Origin: Synergistaceae bacterium
Lineage (GTDB): Bacteria > Synergistota > Synergistia > Synergistales > Aminobacteriaceae
Reading direction: 5' to 3'
Assembly (NCBI GenBank): GCA_017475805.1
Contig: JAFVEW010000309.1
Coordinates: 1-14,581, forward strand
DNA: 14,581 bases
The notes below the pieces were generated by a model that saw nothing but the letters and a program-made list of their open reading frames with translations, made no database searches and was not told the origin of the DNA. This document shows, one piece after another, positions 6,166 through 13,231 of this stretch. The number at the start of each line of letters is the position of its first letter. Positions within the stretch are counted from its first letter, which is position 1. The translations under genes and the position numbers were made by a program.

Positions 6166-6423
6166 ATGAAAATTTTGTGGGACGATAGAGCTTGGGCTGA
6201 ATATCTCGATTGGCAGGAAAAAGACAGGAAGACTCTGAAAAAAATTAACGCCGTCATTAAAGATATTCAGCGTAATCCTTTTGTCGGTATTGGAAAGCCA
6301 GAGCCTTTGACTGGAAATTTATCAGGCTGGTGGAGCAGAAGAATAGATAATGCTAACAGAATCGTGTATAAAGAACAAAATGGAATAGTCGTAATTGCTT
6401 CATGCAAAGGACATTACGATTGA
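6166..6423 (+). CDS. yoeB: YoeB-type toxin, ribosome-dependent mRNA endonuclease
   Basis: YoeB binds the ribosomal A site and cleaves mRNA, stopping translation until neutralised by YefM. The 85-residue protein matches the E. coli family in length and layout: WDDRAWAEYLDWQEKD at 5-20, NPFVGIGKPEPL at 37-48, LSGWWSRRI at 52-60 and the terminal CKGHYD. The catalytic residues Glu46, Arg65, His83 and Tyr84 are all at the same positions as in E. coli YoeB, so it should be active. It follows the short antitoxin by three bases, and its stop lies 29 bases before purD. An active toxin beside a shortened antitoxin implies that the antitoxin still works. Confidence 0.92.
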   Translation: MKILWDDRAWAEYLDWQEKDRKTLKKINAVIKDIQRNPFVGIGKPEPLTGNLSGWWSRRIDNANRIVYKEQNGIVVIASCKGHYD

Positions 6424-6452
6424 AATTAAATTTCAGAAAGGACAAAAATTTT

Positions 6453-7706
6453 ATGAACGTTATTTTAATCGGCGGCGGCGGCCGTGAACACGTTATTGCT
6501 AAATACATCGCCAAAAATTCAAAAATCGAAAATCTTTACGCTTTGCCCGGCAACGGCGGAATTTCAAAATTCGCTGAGTGCGTGAAAATTTCTGCTGAAG
6601 ACATTGACGGCATCGTTAAATTTGCAAAAGATAACGCCATTGATTTTGCCGTTGTTGCGCCCGATGACCCTTTAGCTTTAGGCGCGGTCGATAGGCTTGA
6701 AGAGATCGGCGTTAAATGTTTTGGGCCGACTCAAAACGCAGCAATAATTGAAAGCAGCAAAATTTTTGCAAAAGAGTTAATGACAAAATACAACATTCCT
6801 ACAGCAAAATATAAAATCTTCACAAAAATCGACGAGGCTTTATCTTATGTCGCTGTTTCAGATTGCCCGATTGTTATTAAAGCTGACGGCCTCGCAAAGG
6901 GCAAGGGCGTAACTGTCGCTGAGAATTTCCAGCAGGCTCGTGAAGCTATTATGTCCTGCATGAAAGATAAAACTTTCGGCAAGAGCGGCGAACGTATCTT
7001 AATAGAAGAATGTTTAACAGGCCCGGAAGTTACTGTCTTGGCCTTCACTGACGGAAAAACTTTAATTCCCATGATCTCATCAATGGATCATAAACGCGCC
7101 TACGACGGTAACAAAGGCCCTAACACCGGCGGAATGGGAGTAGCTGCTCCGAATTTTTATTACACTGAAGCAATCGCCGACGAATGTATGAAAAAAATTT
7201 TTATCCCGACTATGAACGCAATGAACGCCGAAGGACGAAAATTCAAAGGCTGTTTGTATTTCGGACTAATGCTCACAAAAGACGGTCCGAAGGTAATCGA
7301 ATATAACTGCCGTTTCGGAGACCCCGAAGCTGAAGCCGTTTTGCCTTTACTCGACAGCGATTTATTTGAAATCATGTTAGCCGTCAGAGAAGAAAGATTG
7401 AACGAACTCGAAATTAAATTCAAAAATGCTGCTTCATGCTGCGTTGTCGTTGCGTCGAGAGGCTATCCTGCGTCATATTTAACGGGCTATGAAATTGACT
7501 TCGGTGACTCTGAAAAAATTCCGGGTGTTGAAGTCTTCCATGCAGGAACTAAACGTGAAGGCGATAAATATTTTACATCCGGTGGTCGTGTCTTGGCCGT
7601 TAATGCAGTCGCTGAAAATTTTGCTGCTGCTCGTGAAAAAGCCTACGAGGCTGTAAAATTAATCAGTTTTGAAGGCGCGCGCTATCGAACGGATATCGGC
7701 GGCTAA
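6453..7706 (+). CDS. purD: Phosphoribosylamine-glycine ligase (GAR synthetase)
   Basis: PurD joins glycine to phosphoribosylamine with ATP, giving GAR, the substrate of the PurN domain upstream. ATG 6453 is chosen because AGAAAGGA at 6435-6442 lies ten bases before it and the protein then opens with the family signature MNVILIGGGGREH; an in-frame start at 6402 would overlap the toxin gene and add 17 unrelated residues. The 417-residue length is usual. Visible are the N-terminal Rossmann-like part, the ATP-grasp region (IVIKADGLAKGKGV, then the EECLTGPEVTVLAF and NTGGMGVAAP segments), the YNCRFGDPEAEAVLPLL metal/ATP site and the C-terminal TSGGRVLAV segment. The toxin-antitoxin pair and the fucosyltransferase separate it from the other purine genes. 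Confidence 0.96.
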   Translation: MNVILIGGGGREHVIAKYIAKNSKIENLYALPGNGGISKFAECVKISAEDIDGIVKFAKDNAIDFAVVAPDDPLALGAVDRLEEIGVKCFGPTQNAAIIESSKIFAKELMTKYNIPTAKYKIFTKIDEALSYVAVSDCPIVIKADGLAKGKGVTVAENFQQAREAIMSCMKDKTFGKSGERILIEECLTGPEVTVLAFTDGKTLIPMISSMDHKRAYDGNKGPNTGGMGVAAPNFYYTEAIADECMKKIFIPTMNAMNAEGRKFKGCLYFGLMLTKDGPKVIEYNCRFGDPEAEAVLPLLDSDLFEIMLAVREERLNELEIKFKNAASCCVVVASRGYPASYLTGYEIDFGDSEKIPGVEVFHAGTKREGDKYFTSGGRVLAVNAVAENFAAAREKAYEAVKLISFEGARYRTDIGG

Positions 7707-7711
7707 AAATC

Positions 7712-8650
7712 ATGAAAAAAAATTTGCCTTTATTAATAATCGCTGTTGTTTTTATTATTATGTTTTCGTTCATAAATTTTAAGGACAACGGCGAAATTGA
7801 TAACTCCGAAAAAGTTTTTAACGTCGGCGTCCTTGCTTATCTAGGGGTAAATGAGAAAGATTTTCAGAAAGGCTTAGATAATTTCCGGGACTTCGCGTCT
7901 AAAAATGACGAACTATTAAAAGATGATTTTATAAATTCACTCGTCCAAAATCGGCGGATGATTCATTTTTATGATTCTTTAATGGCTTTGATAATGGACT
8001 TAAGAGCAAAAAAACTTGACGAAATAGTTTTGCCTGAAAGTGTCGGAGATTATCTTCTTAGCCATAATAATTTTTATCAAAATGCTTTCTCGACAGAAAT
8101 TTTGTCGTCGGGAGTCTGCTTCGGTTTCAGAGAAGATAACGTCGAGCTCATGAAAGAATTTAATAACGCTTTGAACGGAATGAAAGCCGACGGAACTCTC
8201 AAAAAATTCGCGGATCAATACGTTATCGTTTCACATGACCGCGACCCTGAACCGACACGTCCTGAAAAAATAAAAAGTGAATCTGAAATTAAAATTGCTG
8301 TAACAGGAGACATGCCGCCTATAGACATGTTCGCAGGCGACGGCAAACCTACGGGCTATAACACCGCTGTGCTTGCTGAGCTTAGCAAGAGACTAAATAA
8401 AAATATAAAATTCATTAACACTGACGCCGGAGGACGTTCAGCGGCTCTGCTTTCAGGACGCGCCGATGTCGTCTTTTGGTATAGGGCAACTCAAAGCACC
8501 ATCGAAGGCGATGATCCTTTCGATAATCTTTTCAAAGACGCTCCGGAAGGTGTAATTCTTTCATCGCCGTATTATTCGTGGAAAAATGAAATCATAATCC
8601 GCCTGAATAATAATAAAAGCCTGTTAGGAATTTTCTCATCGGAAAAATAA
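7712..8650 (+). CDS. Membrane-anchored protein with partial amino-acid-type solute-binding (SBP_bac_3-like) modules
   Basis: Residues 5-21 form one hydrophobic N-terminal helix with no lipobox seen, so the protein is probably anchored with its bulk outside. Residues about 35-170 resemble the later part of a family 3 solute-binding domain: FYDSL at 86-90, LDEIVLPESVGDYLL at 102-116, and an end resembling the close of such domains (NGMKADGTLKKFADQYV). Residues 193 to about 298 resemble the opening part: IKIAVTGDMPPIDMF, PTGYNTAVLAELSKRL, LLSGRADVVFW and SSPYY. The order second-half then first-half is unusual, and the 312-residue length fits neither two complete domains nor one. The gene starts five bases after purD without a clear ribosome site. 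No transporter permease or ATPase gene is nearby. The specific ligand is unknown. Confidence 0.6.
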   Translation: MKKNLPLLIIAVVFIIMFSFINFKDNGEIDNSEKVFNVGVLAYLGVNEKDFQKGLDNFRDFASKNDELLKDDFINSLVQNRRMIHFYDSLMALIMDLRAKKLDEIVLPESVGDYLLSHNNFYQNAFSTEILSSGVCFGFREDNVELMKEFNNALNGMKADGTLKKFADQYVIVSHDRDPEPTRPEKIKSESEIKIAVTGDMPPIDMFAGDGKPTGYNTAVLAELSKRLNKNIKFINTDAGGRSAALLSGRADVVFWYRATQSTIEGDDPFDNLFKDAPEGVILSSPYYSWKNEIIIRLNNNKSLLGIFSSEK

Positions 8651-8655
8651 AAATT

Positions 8656-8664
8656 TGTTATAAT
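8656..8664 (+). promoter_or_regulatory. Extended -10 promoter (TGTTATAAT)
   Basis: A perfect TATAAT at 8659-8664 is preceded by TG one base upstream, matching the extended -10 form that does not need a strong -35. It lies in the short gap after the solute-binding-like gene and 35 bases before the TTG start of the RsbW-like gene, so it probably starts the signalling operon. Confidence 0.6.
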
Positions 8665-8684
8665 CTCTAACTTGAAAGGATTTT

Positions 8685-8701
8685 AGGAAGGTGAAATTTT
8701 G
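8685..8701 (+). promoter_or_regulatory. Ribosome binding site deciding a TTG start
   Basis: AGGAAGGTG at 8685-8693 is five bases before TTG 8699-8701. No ATG lies close downstream in frame (the first is at residue 15), so TTG is the likely initiation codon. Confidence 0.7.
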
Positions 8702-9313
8702 ATAACAGATCGCATAAAAATTTCAAATGACGGCACGGGCATGAACGCTGCCTTGAATATCACAGATAATTTTGCAGTTTCTCTCGCTTTGACAAGAAAA
8801 GAATCTTTTCATTTAAGACTCTTAGCCGAAGAAATGTTTAATTTAGTTCGTTCTATAACTGGAGGCTTTGATGCTTACTTTTGGATCGAAGAAGAAAATC
8901 GGATTTGTAAACTTCGTCTTGACGTCCCTAAAATCGAACTTAATTATGAAAAACGCCGCGAACTTCTTTCAGTTTCAACTCAGGGAGAAAACACAGCAAG
9001 TCTCGGAATTATGGAAAAAATCCGCAATATCATCGAAGCAGGTTTGTATAACATCAGCGAAGGCTATAACATTCAGGCTCAATACGGCGCAGGAATGTTC
9101 AGCTACGGAGCTGTAGGTATTAATGACGTTGCAATGTCCGACGCAATTTTCGCTTGGTCAATGCAGAAATATAAATCTGAAATTGAAACCCGGCCTGACG
9201 AAACAGAAGCTCAAGACGAGTTAGAGAAATCTATAATCGCAAACATTGCTGACGATGTCCGAGTAGGCGTCCGCAAAGATAGTCTTAAAATCGTGATAGT
9301 TAAAAAATTTTAA
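8699..9313 (+). CDS. RsbW-like anti-sigma regulatory ATPase protein
   Basis: The 204-residue protein looks like a divergent member of the GHKL ATPase family used as anti-sigma kinases (RsbW/SpoIIAB). The best evidence is an N-box-like LLAEEMFNLV at 41-50, where Glu44 and Asn48 have the E-x3-N spacing of the Mg-ATP site, followed by a beta-strand pair around residues 60-75. A GENTASLGI segment near 96-104 could be a distorted nucleotide loop, but canonical G1 and G2 boxes are not clear. The C-terminal 30 residues (IIANIADDVRVGVR) form a compact tail. Two STAS genes follow directly, which is the standard partner layout and raises confidence. In this role it would bind STAS proteins and phosphorylate them if active; kinase activity is uncertain. 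Confidence 0.6.
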   Translation: MITDRIKISNDGTGMNAALNITDNFAVSLALTRKESFHLRLLAEEMFNLVRSITGGFDAYFWIEEENRICKLRLDVPKIELNYEKRRELLSVSTQGENTASLGIMEKIRNIIEAGLYNISEGYNIQAQYGAGMFSYGAVGINDVAMSDAIFAWSMQKYKSEIETRPDETEAQDELEKSIIANIADDVRVGVRKDSLKIVIVKKF

Positions 9314-9357
9314 GATATATTTAAGATTAGAGTAAATTTTAGAAAGGAAGATTTTTT

Positions 9358-9654
9358 ATGTTAATCAACAAAACAAAAGACGGCGACACATTGACAATCG
9401 CCCTTGACGGCAGACTTGACACAACTACAACTCCTCAGCTTGAAGCAGAAGTTACGGGCAGCCTTGAAGGCGTAAAAAAATTCGTCATCGACATGGAAAA
9501 ACTTGTTTACGTTTCATCAGCAGGTCTTAGAGTTTTACTCAAGGCTCAGAAGACCATGAACAAGCAGGGCAGCATGGTAATCAAAAACGTTTCCGACGAA
9601 ATCAAAGAAATTTTTGAAGTTACAGGCTTCGACGAACTTTTGACAATCGAGTAA
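9358..9654 (+). CDS. STAS-domain anti-anti-sigma-type protein, copy 1
   Basis: The 98-residue single STAS domain is of the SpoIIAA/RsbV type. It shows the usual order: GDTLTIALDGRLD at 9-21, a helix with TPQLEAEV, VKKFVIDM at 39-46, VSSAGLRVLL at 52-61 and the final VTGFDELL. Ser54 aligns with the phosphorylated Ser58 of B. subtilis SpoIIAA. In the family the unphosphorylated form binds and sequesters the RsbW-like partner. An AGAAAGGAAG ribosome site precedes the ATG. The second copy follows after 11 bases and shares the VSSAGLRVLLKAQ core, so the pair arose by duplication. Confidence 0.93.
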   Translation: MLINKTKDGDTLTIALDGRLDTTTTPQLEAEVTGSLEGVKKFVIDMEKLVYVSSAGLRVLLKAQKTMNKQGSMVIKNVSDEIKEIFEVTGFDELLTIE

Positions 9655-9665
9655 AAATAATAAAA

Positions 9666-9965
9666 ATGCAGTTTGAAAAAAACGATGACGGCACTGTCTT
9701 AAAGCTCACGCTCGATAAAAAACTCAGTGCCGTTACAGCCGAGCAGCTTGAAAAAGAGCTTGAAGAAAAATTAGCCGGAGTTAAAGATTTTACAATCGAT
9801 ATGGCCAAGCTCGCTTATGTTTCATCGGCGGGACTTAGAGTTTTGCTCAAGGCTCAAAGACAAATTTCACAAAACGGGACGATGAAAATTATTAATGCCG
9901 TTCCTGAAGTCATGAGAATTTTTGAGACTACGGGCTTCAATGAAATTTTGAACATCGAGAAATAA
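9666..9965 (+). CDS. STAS-domain anti-anti-sigma-type protein, copy 2
   Basis: The 99-residue STAS domain is parallel to the preceding one, with Ser54 in VSSAGLRVLL at the position phosphorylated in SpoIIAA-type proteins. It differs from copy 1 mainly in the first 35 residues: the GRLD turn is KKLS here and the first helix is richer in Glu and Lys. That part lies on the partner-binding face in the family, so the two copies may prefer different partners, consistent with two RsbW-like domains encoded in the operon. The ribosome site is weak (only A-rich sequence before the ATG), suggesting coupling to copy 1. The next gene starts nine bases later. Confidence 0.92.
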   Translation: MQFEKNDDGTVLKLTLDKKLSAVTAEQLEKELEEKLAGVKDFTIDMAKLAYVSSAGLRVLLKAQRQISQNGTMKIINAVPEVMRIFETTGFNEILNIEK

Positions 9966-9974
9966 AAACTTTCA

Positions 9975-10904
9975 ATGCTTGATTTTCAACCTTTGACGCT
10001 GGACATGAAAGACATGGTTGACAGCTATACTTTTAAGTACGGCGAAAATTCTTGTCAACATTCTTTCGTGTCCTCTTTTTGTCTTTATAATAAATACGGC
10101 GATATGTTCTGCGAGAGTGAAAAATTCTTGTTTACTCTGCGTTCAAAACGCTGCAATGATAGCGAACGTGTTTATTTATTTCCTCATGGAGATTTTGAAG
10201 ACACTGACGGAATTAAAAAGGCTTTGCAGAAAATTTGTGATGACGCTCACGAAAAAAATTGCCGCGTTAAATTTGAAACTTTGACAGAACGCGCTAAAAA
10301 TATCGTTGCGAATTTATTTCCTGAAAAATTTTCAATCGAGAGCAGCCGCGATTATTCAGAATATGTCTATAAAGTTGATAAGCGTATTAATTTAGCTGGA
10401 GGCGCAATGCGTTCACGCAGAAAAAAAATTAACAGGTTCTTACGGAGACTTGAAAATAATTTCAGCATAAACACTATAGAAAAAAAACATATCCCTGAAA
10501 TTAAAGATTTTCAAAGTAAATGGCTTGATAGCAAAATAAAAAAAGAAAACAACTCTGCTACAACATCGCAGCTAAAAAATGAAAATGACGGTATTCAAGT
10601 GGCTCTCGATAATTTTTTTGCTTTAGGTCTTTCCGGTGTTGTAATTATGATTGACGGGAAAATTTGCGGTTATGATTACGGTACGCCTCTTTCGGCAGAT
10701 TGTTATGACTCAATGGTTCAAAAAGCGGATAGAAATATTCTTGATATTTACAGTGTTTTAGATTGGGAATTTATAAAATTTTCGTGCAGCGGACATATCT
10801 GGCTTAACTGTGAAGAAGACGTGGGTAATGCAGGACTTAGAGAATCTAAACTTGGTTATAAACCGGAATTTATGATTAATAAATTTATTCTGACTGAATG
10901 CTGA
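9975..10904 (+). CDS. DUF2156 protein (GNAT-like, related to the phosphatidylglycerol lysyltransferase catalytic domain)
   Basis: The 309-residue soluble protein has the layout of clostridial-type DUF2156 (PF09924) proteins: LDFQPLTLDMKDMVDSY at the start, a central SRDYSEYVYKVDKRINL segment, a basic RSRRKKINRFLRRLENN stretch at about 145-161, and a second GNAT-like half with GLSGVVIMIDGKICGYDYG and the final GLRESKLGYKPEF. Relatives fused to a membrane domain move lysine from tRNA to phosphatidylglycerol; free-standing members have no firm substrate. No membrane helix is visible here, although the next gene encodes a large membrane protein. It is cotranscribed with the STAS and transporter-like genes, so a membrane or envelope modification under partner-switching control is a reasonable guess, not shown. 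Confidence 0.8.
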   Translation: MLDFQPLTLDMKDMVDSYTFKYGENSCQHSFVSSFCLYNKYGDMFCESEKFLFTLRSKRCNDSERVYLFPHGDFEDTDGIKKALQKICDDAHEKNCRVKFETLTERAKNIVANLFPEKFSIESSRDYSEYVYKVDKRINLAGGAMRSRRKKINRFLRRLENNFSINTIEKKHIPEIKDFQSKWLDSKIKKENNSATTSQLKNENDGIQVALDNFFALGLSGVVIMIDGKICGYDYGTPLSADCYDSMVQKADRNILDIYSVLDWEFIKFSCSGHIWLNCEEDVGNAGLRESKLGYKPEFMINKFILTEC

Positions 10905-10914
10905 AAATAAAACA

Positions 10915-12717
10915 ATGAATAAGATAGAAGCTAATATTTCGCTTTTTGCTATAACTTTTTTCGCGGCTATACAGTATGTTTTTCTTGCCGGAGTACCTGA
11001 GAATTTATCTCATTTTGCTTTTTTATGTGTTACAAATTTAATAGGCTTTTTCATAACACTCGCATTTTTCTTCGGCGAACTTTTTAGGCTTGATGTGCGT
11101 CAGGTAATTCAAAGTGCGATACTTTCTTGTGAATTAATCGGCTATAACTTCTTTATGCTGATGGGCGTAAAAAGTTTTGATCCTGCTGTAACCTCTTCGG
11201 TACTATCGTCTTATTTTGTTTTTATTTTTATTTTCGAGGCCGTTCTTTATCATAAAATGCCGACTAAAACGAGTTTTTTAAGCGTTTCTTTAGTCTTTAT
11301 CGGTTTATTTTTCATGATAAATTTCGACGTAAAAAGTCTTTTGAAAATAGAAATTTTGTATTATTTAATCTCTAATGCTTTCTTTGCCGTTTATGTAATG
11401 AACGTTGGAAGCTACGCTAAATCATCTAATCCTTCGATCTTGGCAATGGGACAGATGTTTTTTTGTTTTCTATTTTCATTAATTTTATGGATATTCGAGA
11501 TAATTTTCAAGTACGCGGCTTTTTCGCTCCCGACTGATAAGGATTTTTGGGTAGGCGTTATTTATACGAGCTTCTTTATACGCGGCCTTTACGGAATAAT
11601 ACAAATTTATGCTCAACGATACGTTAGCCCTCTGAACACTTCATTAATTTTTGCGTCTGAAATTGTTATGGCAATGCTTATATCGCCGTTATTGTCAGCA
11701 ATTTTAGGCACAACGCCTGATGTAATAACACCGTTAAAAATTCTTGGAAGCGGTTTAATTATTTTAGGTCTTTTGGTAATGGAACCTGAATTTTTTAAGG
11801 CGGTCAGAAATCTTTTACACATAAAAATAAAATTACCTGAAAATCATAATCCCGTAAAAATAGGCGTGAACAAAAAAATTTTCGTAGTAATTCTCACTGC
11901 TGTTATTTATGTTTTTGTTGATATTCCTGTATTAATGACGGGATTTTTGCCGGATTACGCCGGAATAAAAAATTCAATTCCGTTCATTGCTGGATTTTTT
12001 TATGGAAATTACGGCGTTATAGGCTGCTGCATAGGATGTTTTATTTCATCGTCTGTCATGGGCGAAACTTTCAGCAGTATGTTATGGGAATGTTGGTGCT
12101 TAATTATAATTGGAAATTGCATATATTACGGCTGGCATTTGCTTTCAAAATCTCACAGAATACATTTCAAAAAGCTCAAGCATTATACAAGATACATAAT
12201 TTTATCTTTTATAGCTTCTGTTTTATGCTTAAATCCTGATTATATGATTTCATATTTTTTAACTGGAATATTAATAGGGCTTCCTGTTAATATTTTATTT
12301 GGAAGTCTTTTGTATATAGAGCCTTTTGTGCCGTCTTTTGCAGCAGTAAAGTCCGACGCTGAATTTGAACTTGAAAATGTCAGCGGCAGTCTTGATAAAG
12401 CCAACGATTTTTTGCAGGATACTGCGATGGATAAGGGAGTAAATTTGAAACGTGTTTTTGAAATTGAAAGCTGTCTTGAGGAGCTTTCGATAAGGATTTT
12501 CAACGCTATTCCTGATGCAAAAATTAAAGTGAAAGTTATTTATTACAATGCAATTTCGATGAGGCTTAGTTATTCAGGCGTTAAATACAACCCGTTCAGA
12601 ATTAATAAAGGCGAGGACGTTTTGGACATCATGAGCTTGAAAATTATAAAACACAGGGCGTTGAGAGCCTCATTTATCTTTCATTCAGGAGAAAATAGTA
12701 TACATGTTGTTATGTAA
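10915..12717 (+). CDS. DMT (EamA-like) transporter fused to a second membrane domain and a degenerate RsbW-like domain
   Basis: The 600-residue protein has three parts. Residues 1 to about 295 have some ten hydrophobic helices in the drug/metabolite transporter arrangement (two EamA-like halves; second ends GSGLIILGLLVMEPEF). Residues about 320-470 hold about five more helices, including GFFYGNYGVIGCCIGCF, of a family I cannot name. Residues about 480-600 are soluble and resemble an RsbW-type GHKL domain: helix IESCLEELSIRIFNA at 517-531, a strand pair at 536-553, GVKYNPF at 555-561 and the closing ENSIHVVM. The N-box Asn is Arg527, the Asp of the first glycine box is not seen, and the GGxG box is absent, so ATP binding is doubtful. 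It may sense or transport a small molecule and signal to STAS partners. It overlaps the next gene by 14 bases. Confidence 0.75.
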   Translation: MNKIEANISLFAITFFAAIQYVFLAGVPENLSHFAFLCVTNLIGFFITLAFFFGELFRLDVRQVIQSAILSCELIGYNFFMLMGVKSFDPAVTSSVLSSYFVFIFIFEAVLYHKMPTKTSFLSVSLVFIGLFFMINFDVKSLLKIEILYYLISNAFFAVYVMNVGSYAKSSNPSILAMGQMFFCFLFSLILWIFEIIFKYAAFSLPTDKDFWVGVIYTSFFIRGLYGIIQIYAQRYVSPLNTSLIFASEIVMAMLISPLLSAILGTTPDVITPLKILGSGLIILGLLVMEPEFFKAVRNLLHIKIKLPENHNPVKIGVNKKIFVVILTAVIYVFVDIPVLMTGFLPDYAGIKNSIPFIAGFFYGNYGVIGCCIGCFISSSVMGETFSSMLWECWCLIIIGNCIYYGWHLLSKSHRIHFKKLKHYTRYIILSFIASVLCLNPDYMISYFLTGILIGLPVNILFGSLLYIEPFVPSFAAVKSDAEFELENVSGSLDKANDFLQDTAMDKGVNLKRVFEIESCLEELSIRIFNAIPDAKIKVKVIYYNAISMRLSYSGVKYNPFRINKGEDVLDIMSLKIIKHRALRASFIFHSGENSIHVVM

Positions 12718-13231
12718 AAATGAACTTGATAGTATTCTTTCGTCAGAGGATTGCTCTAAATGTCGATTTTGTTGTTCCTTCAGACGCTGTAGCCTTTGGG
12801 AAACTCCTTTGTTTGAGCGTGATTCAGCTGAAAAATTAAAGAAGATTTTTCCCGAAGCTGAGTTTAAGTTTTTTGGCGATTTTGCCACGATAAATATCGA
12901 CGATTGCTATAAAACCACTGATCCTGAAGAAGAAGCTCTATGCTGGTTCAACAAGGGCAAAGGCTGTATTTTAGGAAATGATAAGCCGTTTGACTGCAGT
13001 GTGTGGCCTTTGCGTGTGATGAGAAAAAATAATGAACTTGTTATTGCGTTGAGTTCAGGTTGTAAAGTAATTTGCTCTAAACCTCTCAGCAAAATAAAAA
13101 AAATTTTAGATGACGGATTAGAAGAAAAATTGCTGGAATATGCAAAAAGATTTCCTGCTTTCGTAAAAGATTACAGGGAAGATTATGTTGTATTAAAAAC
13201 ATTGAAGGAGAACTTAATTACAAATGAGTAG
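12704..13231 (+). CDS. YkgJ-type cysteine-cluster protein
   Basis: The 175-residue protein has the spacing of YkgJ-family (PF03692) zinc- or iron-cluster proteins: Cys17, Cys20, Cys23 and Cys24 in CSKCRFCC, then Cys88 and Cys98 in GCILGNDKPFDCSVWPLR, where the KPxxCxxWP core is characteristic. Cys29, Cys68 and Cys80 and the SGCKVIC segment add further cysteines. The biochemical role of this family is not established beyond metal binding. ATG 12704 is preceded by AGGAG at 12687-12691. The gene overlaps the stop of the membrane fusion gene by 14 bases and the sensor start by 8, so it is a translationally coupled member of this operon. A helical charged C-terminal part has no recognisable motif. 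Confidence 0.82.
   Translation: MLLCKNELDSILSSEDCSKCRFCCSFRRCSLWETPLFERDSAEKLKKIFPEAEFKFFGDFATINIDDCYKTTDPEEEALCWFNKGKGCILGNDKPFDCSVWPLRVMRKNNELVIALSSGCKVICSKPLSKIKKILDDGLEEKLLEYAKRFPAFVKDYREDYVVLKTLKENLITNE

Noticed and set aside
6402..6452. An upstream start for purD inside the toxin gene
   Set aside because: The added residues have no family match, while ATG 6453 has a good ribosome site and gives the canonical PurD N-terminus.
8868..9116. Second + strand frame inside the RsbW-like gene
   Set aside because: It overlaps completely in another frame, has no ribosome site and no recognisable motif.
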